This document shows, in pieces, positions 60,401 through 64,000 of a stretch of 64,000 bases of DNA (the first letter of the stretch is position 1; each line of letters starts with the position of its first letter). Source of the DNA: Paenibacillus rhizovicinus (lineage in GTDB: Bacteria > Bacillota > Bacilli > Paenibacillales > Paenibacillaceae); contig NZ_CP048286.1 of the NCBI RefSeq assembly GCF_010365285.1, positions 62,001 through 126,000 of the forward strand, written 5' to 3'. Position numbers and translations under genes: made by a program. Below the pieces are notes generated by a model. The model did no database searches. It saw only the letters and a list, made by a program, of their open reading frames with translations, and was not told the DNA's origin.

Positions 60401-61720
60401 TTATCCGATCTTGCCCGGATTGAGCAGGCCGAGCGGATCATTCAGCTTTTTGCGAAGCTGCATCCCGGTCACCGCGCCGCGGCCGCCATTGTCGAGCATC
60501 CATGTGTGCGGGTCGTAAATTTCGACGCCGATGCTCCGGCAGGTCGCGATGATATGGTAGAGACGCTCCTCCGACGCGAACCGCACGACAGGCAGCGCGT
60601 TCGGAAGCAGCCGTCCGCCGGCGAGCACCCATTCGAAATGCATCAGCAGCTCGTCGCCGAACAAGCTTTTCAGCTCGCGCAGCTGCTCCAGGTAGCGGTC
60701 CGGGTCGAAGCCCGCCTGCAAATACGTATAGGCCGGGTCTGCTTTAAGCGCCCACAGCGTCGTATGGTTCCACGTAAAATCGGACAGGCCGATCGTCTTG
60801 CGGTATTTCTCCGGCGGTATGACATGGCCGATACCGCCGCGATGAGAGGCTGCGAGGACGGCGAGACGCGGCAGCGTACCGTCCGCCGTCTCGGCGAACA
60901 CGACCGATTTGCCGGGGGTAAGGACCTTCTCGAGCGGCTTGAAGAAGGACGGCAAGGGCCATTCGATCGGCGTCACGAGCCGTTTCGGAATGCCGCCGTC
61001 GCGCGCCAGCGCTTCGCCGAAGAGGAGTGCGTCCTCGAAATCGTCGAACTCGGCGACGACCTGCGTCCAGTCGGTCTTCTTCGCGAGCGGAATGACGACC
61101 TCCGTCATAATGCCGGTCGTGCCGTAATTGTGGATATAGTCGTACAGCTCCCGCCCTTCGATCTCGAGGCGGCGCGGCCGCTCCTCCATCGTGTACACGA
61201 CGGCGGACAGCACGTTGCCGTCCCACAGATTGCCCCACGCAATCGAACCCACGCCGCCGGAGCCGCCGCTCACGAATCCGCCGACGGTCGCCTTTGCGAA
61301 CGTGCTCGGGTAGATGCGCAGTTCCTGCCCCGCTTCCCGCGCCTTCTTCTCCAGCGCGCCGAGCTTGACGCCGCATTGGACGCGCGCGAAGCCGTCGCCG
61401 ATTTCCGCGATGGCGTCCAGCCCGCTCACGTCCAGCACGATGCCGCCCTCCAGCGGAACCGCTTGGCCGTAGTTGCCCGTTCCCGCACCGCGAACCGTGA
61501 CGGGAATCCGGTGGCGGAACGCGAACGCGAGCGCCGCCTCCACCTCGCCCTCGTTCTGCGGCGCAAAGACCGCATCAGCCTTTTTCTCCCTCAGCCTGAC
61601 TTCAAGCACCGGGGAATACCAATAGAAATCTTTCGACAGCTTCTCGACCGTCGACTCGTCCGTGTAGACCGCGATATCGCCCAGGTCCGTTTCCGCTTTG
61701 ATCCTCCATGCGAGAGACAT
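60401..61720 (-). CDS. FAD-binding oxidase of the GlcD/VAO type
   Basis: About 439 residues; the ATG at 61720 follows AGGTGGCGG. The FAD domain (PCMH) has FAPQNEGEVEAALAFAFRHRIPVTVRGAGTGNYGQAVPLEGGIVLDVSGLD (about 48-98) and IYPSTFAKATVGGFVSGGSGGVGSIAWG (about 135-160). The ending LRKKLNDPLGLLNPGKIG is typical of D-2-hydroxy-acid oxidases and dehydrogenases. No iron-sulfur partner (GlcF) is adjacent. It probably oxidises a hydroxy acid or an amine formed in the pathway; the substrate is unknown. Spaced 32 bp from the FAH-like gene upstream. Confidence 0.87.
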   Translation of the reverse strand: MSLAWRIKAETDLGDIAVYTDESTVEKLSKDFYWYSPVLEVRLREKKADAVFAPQNEGEVEAALAFAFRHRIPVTVRGAGTGNYGQAVPLEGGIVLDVSGLDAIAEIGDGFARVQCGVKLGALEKKAREAGQELRIYPSTFAKATVGGFVSGGSGGVGSIAWGNLWDGNVLSAVVYTMEERPRRLEIEGRELYDYIHNYGTTGIMTEVVIPLAKKTDWTQVVAEFDDFEDALLFGEALARDGGIPKRLVTPIEWPLPSFFKPLEKVLTPGKSVVFAETADGTLPRLAVLAASHRGGIGHVIPPEKYRKTIGLSDFTWNHTTLWALKADPAYTYLQAGFDPDRYLEQLRELKSLFGDELLMHFEWVLAGGRLLPNALPVVRFASEERLYHIIATCRSIGVEIYDPHTWMLDNGGRGAVTGMQLRKKLNDPLGLLNPGKIG

Positions 61721-61752
61721 ATCCGCCACCTGCTTTCCTCTATGTTCAATCG

Positions 61753-62646
61753 TTATGATAACGCGGCTAGAAGCGCGTCCTCCGGCTCCCGCACGACCGG
61801 ATTGGCGAGACCGGCGAAGCCGCCGATTCGGCATTCCGCCAAGTCGCCTTCGCGGATTTCGACCGAACCCGGCGTTCCCGTCATAATGACGTCGCCCGGA
61901 AGCAGCGTTGCCATGCGGGAGAAATACGCGACGACCTGCCGCAGCGGGTAAATCATATCCGCAACGAAGGCGCCGTGGACGACCTGTCCGTTCAAGACGG
62001 TTTCCACCCGAAGCGACTCCGAATCCCGAACGTCCTGCAGCGTGACCAGCTCCGGTCCGAAGCTGAAGAAGGTATCGAAGCTTTTGGAGCGGCCGAGAAA
62101 ACGCGGATTGCGCGCATGAATGTCCTGATCCGTCATGTCGAGCGTCGCCACGAAGCCCGCGACGAAACGCTCCGCCTCCGCTTCCGGCACGTTCTTGCAG
62201 GTCCGCCCGATCACGATGCCGAGCTCCGCCTCCGCGGTCACCCGTCCGCTCCCGGCCGGAACGACGATGGCGTCGCCGGGACCGATCAGGCTCGTATCCG
62301 GCTTCAGGAAGCAGATCGGCTCGGCGTCCGGCGGCGTCACCTTCATGTCCGCTGCCTTCGCCCGGTAATTAGCGCCGATTCCCCAAATTTTGCGAGGATG
62401 GCGATACGGCGGCGCATATACGGCTTCCGAGGCGGGAATCGCCTCGAGCCGGCGCAGCAGCGGCGCGCCTTCGCCGCGGCTCCAGCTTTCCAGCGCGTCC
62501 AGTTCGCCGCGACTCAACAGCCCGAGCAGCTCCTCGCTCCAGCCGGTACCCGCCGCTTCGTTGACGAGCCGGAGCGGAACGAGTCCCGCCCCGGTTACGA
62601 TCGCCGCCTCCTCTCGGCCGCCGGACACGATCGTCGCCAGCCTCAT
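61753..62646 (-). CDS. Fumarylacetoacetate-hydrolase-family protein
   Basis: About 297 residues; the ATG at 62646 overlaps the creatininase-family stop by 4 bp. RKIWGIGANYRAKAADM (about 85), FLKPDTSLIGPGDAIVVP, VTAEAELGIVIGRTCKNV with the metal glutamates, TLDMTDQDIHARNPRFLGRSKSFDTFFSFGPELV and LLPGDVIMTGTPG are all marks of the family. Members cleave C-C bonds of acylpyruvates, decarboxylate oxaloacetate or hydrate dienoates. Here it may act on the ring-opened carbon skeleton. Confidence 0.9.
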   Translation of the reverse strand: MRLATIVSGGREEAAIVTGAGLVPLRLVNEAAGTGWSEELLGLLSRGELDALESWSRGEGAPLLRRLEAIPASEAVYAPPYRHPRKIWGIGANYRAKAADMKVTPPDAEPICFLKPDTSLIGPGDAIVVPAGSGRVTAEAELGIVIGRTCKNVPEAEAERFVAGFVATLDMTDQDIHARNPRFLGRSKSFDTFFSFGPELVTLQDVRDSESLRVETVLNGQVVHGAFVADMIYPLRQVVAYFSRMATLLPGDVIMTGTPGSVEIREGDLAECRIGGFAGLANPVVREPEDALLAALS

Positions 62647-63485
62647 GACTTCAACTCCTTCTTCGCCTTCTCCTCCGCGCCGCGCCTGACGTCGGCGACG
62701 TCGAACGCGCACAGCTCGACGAGCGCCTCGGCCAGCGTATCGGTTACTCGCTCCTGAATGATTTCGCCCTTGGCCGCCGTCGCCTTCGTGGCGTCACCGC
62801 ATATGCCGCTCGCCGAAATATCCGCCATCCGCCAGGCGAACCGGATTCGCCCTTCGAGCGTCAGAAACCGTTTGTCCCCGACGTTCGGCATCTCCCTGAC
62901 AAGAAAATCGTCCTGCACCCAGCCCGGCTTGATCGCTTTGACGATCGACGTCTCGTAATCGCCGCCGTGAATGCCGTATTCCAGCTCCTCCGGCTCGATC
63001 AGATCCTCGGCTCCGCCGAGGCTGGACGGCGCCAGGTAGAACACGGTCATCCCGTGCCGGATTCTGATTTCCCTGGAAACGACGTTCAGCAGATCGACGT
63101 TGCCTCCGTGCGTGTTGAACAGCAGCAGCTTGCCGAAGCCGCTCAGCTTCAAGCTCTCCGCGATATCCATGACGATGCCCTGAAGCGTCGCCGCGGAAAG
63201 CGAGATCGTACCCGGGAGTCCGAGGTGCTCGTTGCTTTTGCCGTAAGAAATCGGAGGCAGCAGCCATATGTTCGCTTCGGACGGCAGCTTCGCCAGCGCC
63301 TGCGTCAACGTCGCCTCCCCGATCAGCGCGTCGGTCATGACCGGCAAATGCGGCCCGTGCTGCTCGATCGCGCCGATCGGCAGTACGACGAGCGCATCCT
63401 CCTTCGGCAGCTCCTTCACCTGCTTGCTCGTCAGCCGCGGCAGGAAACGCTCTTCCCAGGCCGCTCCTTCATATCGCATAAACAT
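62643..63485 (-). CDS. Creatininase-family amidohydrolase
   Basis: About 280 residues. The AAAGGA site best suits the ATG at 63485; ATGs at 63491 and 63479 are possible. VVLPIGAIEQHGPHLPVMTDALIGE (about 28-52) carries the Glu-x-His metal ligands, SYGKSNEHLGLPGTISL and LLLFNTHGGNVDLL follow, and GGDYETSIVKAI has a further metal glutamate. The family opens cyclic amides (creatinine) or acts on formamide-type intermediates such as in pterin or flavin routes. It suits a heterocycle-breakdown island. It is coupled to the FAH-like gene. Confidence 0.9.
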   Translation of the reverse strand: MFMRYEGAAWEERFLPRLTSKQVKELPKEDALVVLPIGAIEQHGPHLPVMTDALIGEATLTQALAKLPSEANIWLLPPISYGKSNEHLGLPGTISLSAATLQGIVMDIAESLKLSGFGKLLLFNTHGGNVDLLNVVSREIRIRHGMTVFYLAPSSLGGAEDLIEPEELEYGIHGGDYETSIVKAIKPGWVQDDFLVREMPNVGDKRFLTLEGRIRFAWRMADISASGICGDATKATAAKGEIIQERVTDTLAEALVELCAFDVADVRRGAEEKAKKELKS

Positions 63486-63599
63486 AGGCATGTTCCTTTG
63501 CGTTGGATTTTGGACGTTCATATCTTGGACGTCGGACGTTGTAGTTCTATCAAAGGCTTATCTTGCGCGCCGTATACTTGGCGCACGATCGCATCAAGC

Positions 63600-64000
63600 T
63601 CAGACGACGGATTGCGGCGGCAGCGCGCGCGACGCCGTGTCTCGAATCCAGCGCAGCAGCTTCGCGTCCTGTCGCGGTCCGGCGATGAACGACAGGCCGA
63701 CCGGCCGGCCGTCCTCGCCCTGCAGCGGTATCGTTGCCTGCGGCAGGCCGCCAAGGCCCGCGATGCACGAAAGCTGCATCGCCCGCATGCGGGTTCGCTC
63801 GACCTGCGCGCCCGTCAGGCCGATCCGCGGCGCGGAGCACGGCGCCGTCGGAATGACGAGCAGGCTGTCGTCGCCGAGCAGCTCCGCCAGCGATTCGCGG
63901 ATGCGCTGCCGCATGGGAAGCGCCCGCTCGTAATCGTCCCGGGTAAGCGTGGCCGACCAGGCGAATCGTTCCGCGATGCCCGGCCCGAATTTCGGCCGGC
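63600..64000 (-). CDS. Amidase-signature-family enzyme, C-terminal part
   Basis: The frame is open to the right edge, so only the last 133 residues or so are seen: FGPGIAERFAWS, TRDDYERALPMRQRIRESLAELLGDDSLLVIPTAPCSAPRIG, then LSCIAGLGGLPQATIPL and GRPVGLSFIAGPRQDAKLL. These are the end of the amidase-signature fold (AtzF/GatA-like). The Ser-cisSer-Lys triad lies outside the window. It probably hydrolyses a linear amide late in the pathway. The 114 bp to the creatininase-type gene show no feature. Confidence 0.85.
   Translation of the reverse strand, partial: RPKFGPGIAERFAWSATLTRDDYERALPMRQRIRESLAELLGDDSLLVIPTAPCSAPRIGLTGAQVERTRMRAMQLSCIAGLGGLPQATIPLQGEDGRPVGLSFIAGPRQDAKLLRWIRDTASRALPPQSVV

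Overview
The window looks like a chromosomal segment of a spore-forming Firmicute of the Paenibacillus/Cohnella type. The reasons are purine-rich GGAGG ribosome binding sites, frequent TTG and GTG starts, a GerA-type spore germinant receptor operon, a KinB-like PAS sensor kinase, a YetF-type DUF421 protein and a Bacillus-style puc set for purine breakdown. No rRNA, tRNA, CRISPR array, prophage or intact insertion sequence was seen. Gene symbols are given only where the family and the neighbours agree.

Layout. 1-2.1 kb: a 7TM-DISM sensor kinase (cut by the window edge) overlapping a YiiX-like amidase gene. 2.2-10.9 kb: a mixed accessory stretch of fairly low GC holding an IS110-type remnant, a dead SnoaL-like gene, DUF6157, a monooxygenase/WYL-regulator pair, two GNAT acetyltransferases, a HAD phosphatase, a large catalase and DUF302, separated by hairpin-rich dispersed repeats. 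10.9-14.9 kb: a VIT-type metal transporter, then a four-gene operon (FMN-binding protein, ApbE, RnfD-like, ferric-reductase-like) that forms a compact extracytoplasmic flavin electron-transfer chain, and facing it a broken response-regulator gene. 15.2-22.4 kb: an EAL-PAS protein and a PAS histidine kinase sharing a recently duplicated segment, with the gerA-type operon between them. 23-31 kb: AraC regulator/SDR pair, cyclase, P-loop kinase, truncated esterase, a repeat-built secreted protein beside a two-component system, and an ICL/PEP mutase-like enzyme. 31.8-34 kb: several pseudogenes, including a frameshifted glycosidase fused to a nucleoside-phosphorylase tail. 34-40.2 kb: DUF421 protein, TetR/MFS pair with visible palindromic operators, LysR/SDR divergent pair and a tRNA-dihydrouridine synthase.

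40.5-64 kb is different in character: very GC-rich, densely packed, every gene on the minus strand. It is a purine and N-heterocycle catabolic island. PucA/PucB (cofactor handling) and PucC/PucD/PucE make xanthine dehydrogenase (to urate). An 8-oxoguanine-deaminase-like amidohydrolase would also feed urate. Uricase, HIU hydrolase and OHCU decarboxylase take urate to allantoin, and allantoinase, allantoate amidohydrolase and PucG carry it on to ureidoglycine and its transamination products. Around this known core lie parts that the textbook pathway does not need: two Rieske oxygenases, a THI5/NMT1-type substrate-binding lipoprotein, two further TRZ/ATZ-type amidohydrolases, a GlcD-type FAD oxidase, an FAH-family hydrolase, a creatininase-family enzyme and an amidase. 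The best candidate for an undescribed system is this extended set, possibly oxidative removal of substituents from a modified purine or related heterocycle before or beside the urate route. Three TnrA/GlnR-like sites sharing a TGTYAGG half lie upstream of its transcription units and suggest nitrogen control. A 72-bp palindromic element sits exactly at the low-GC/high-GC boundary.
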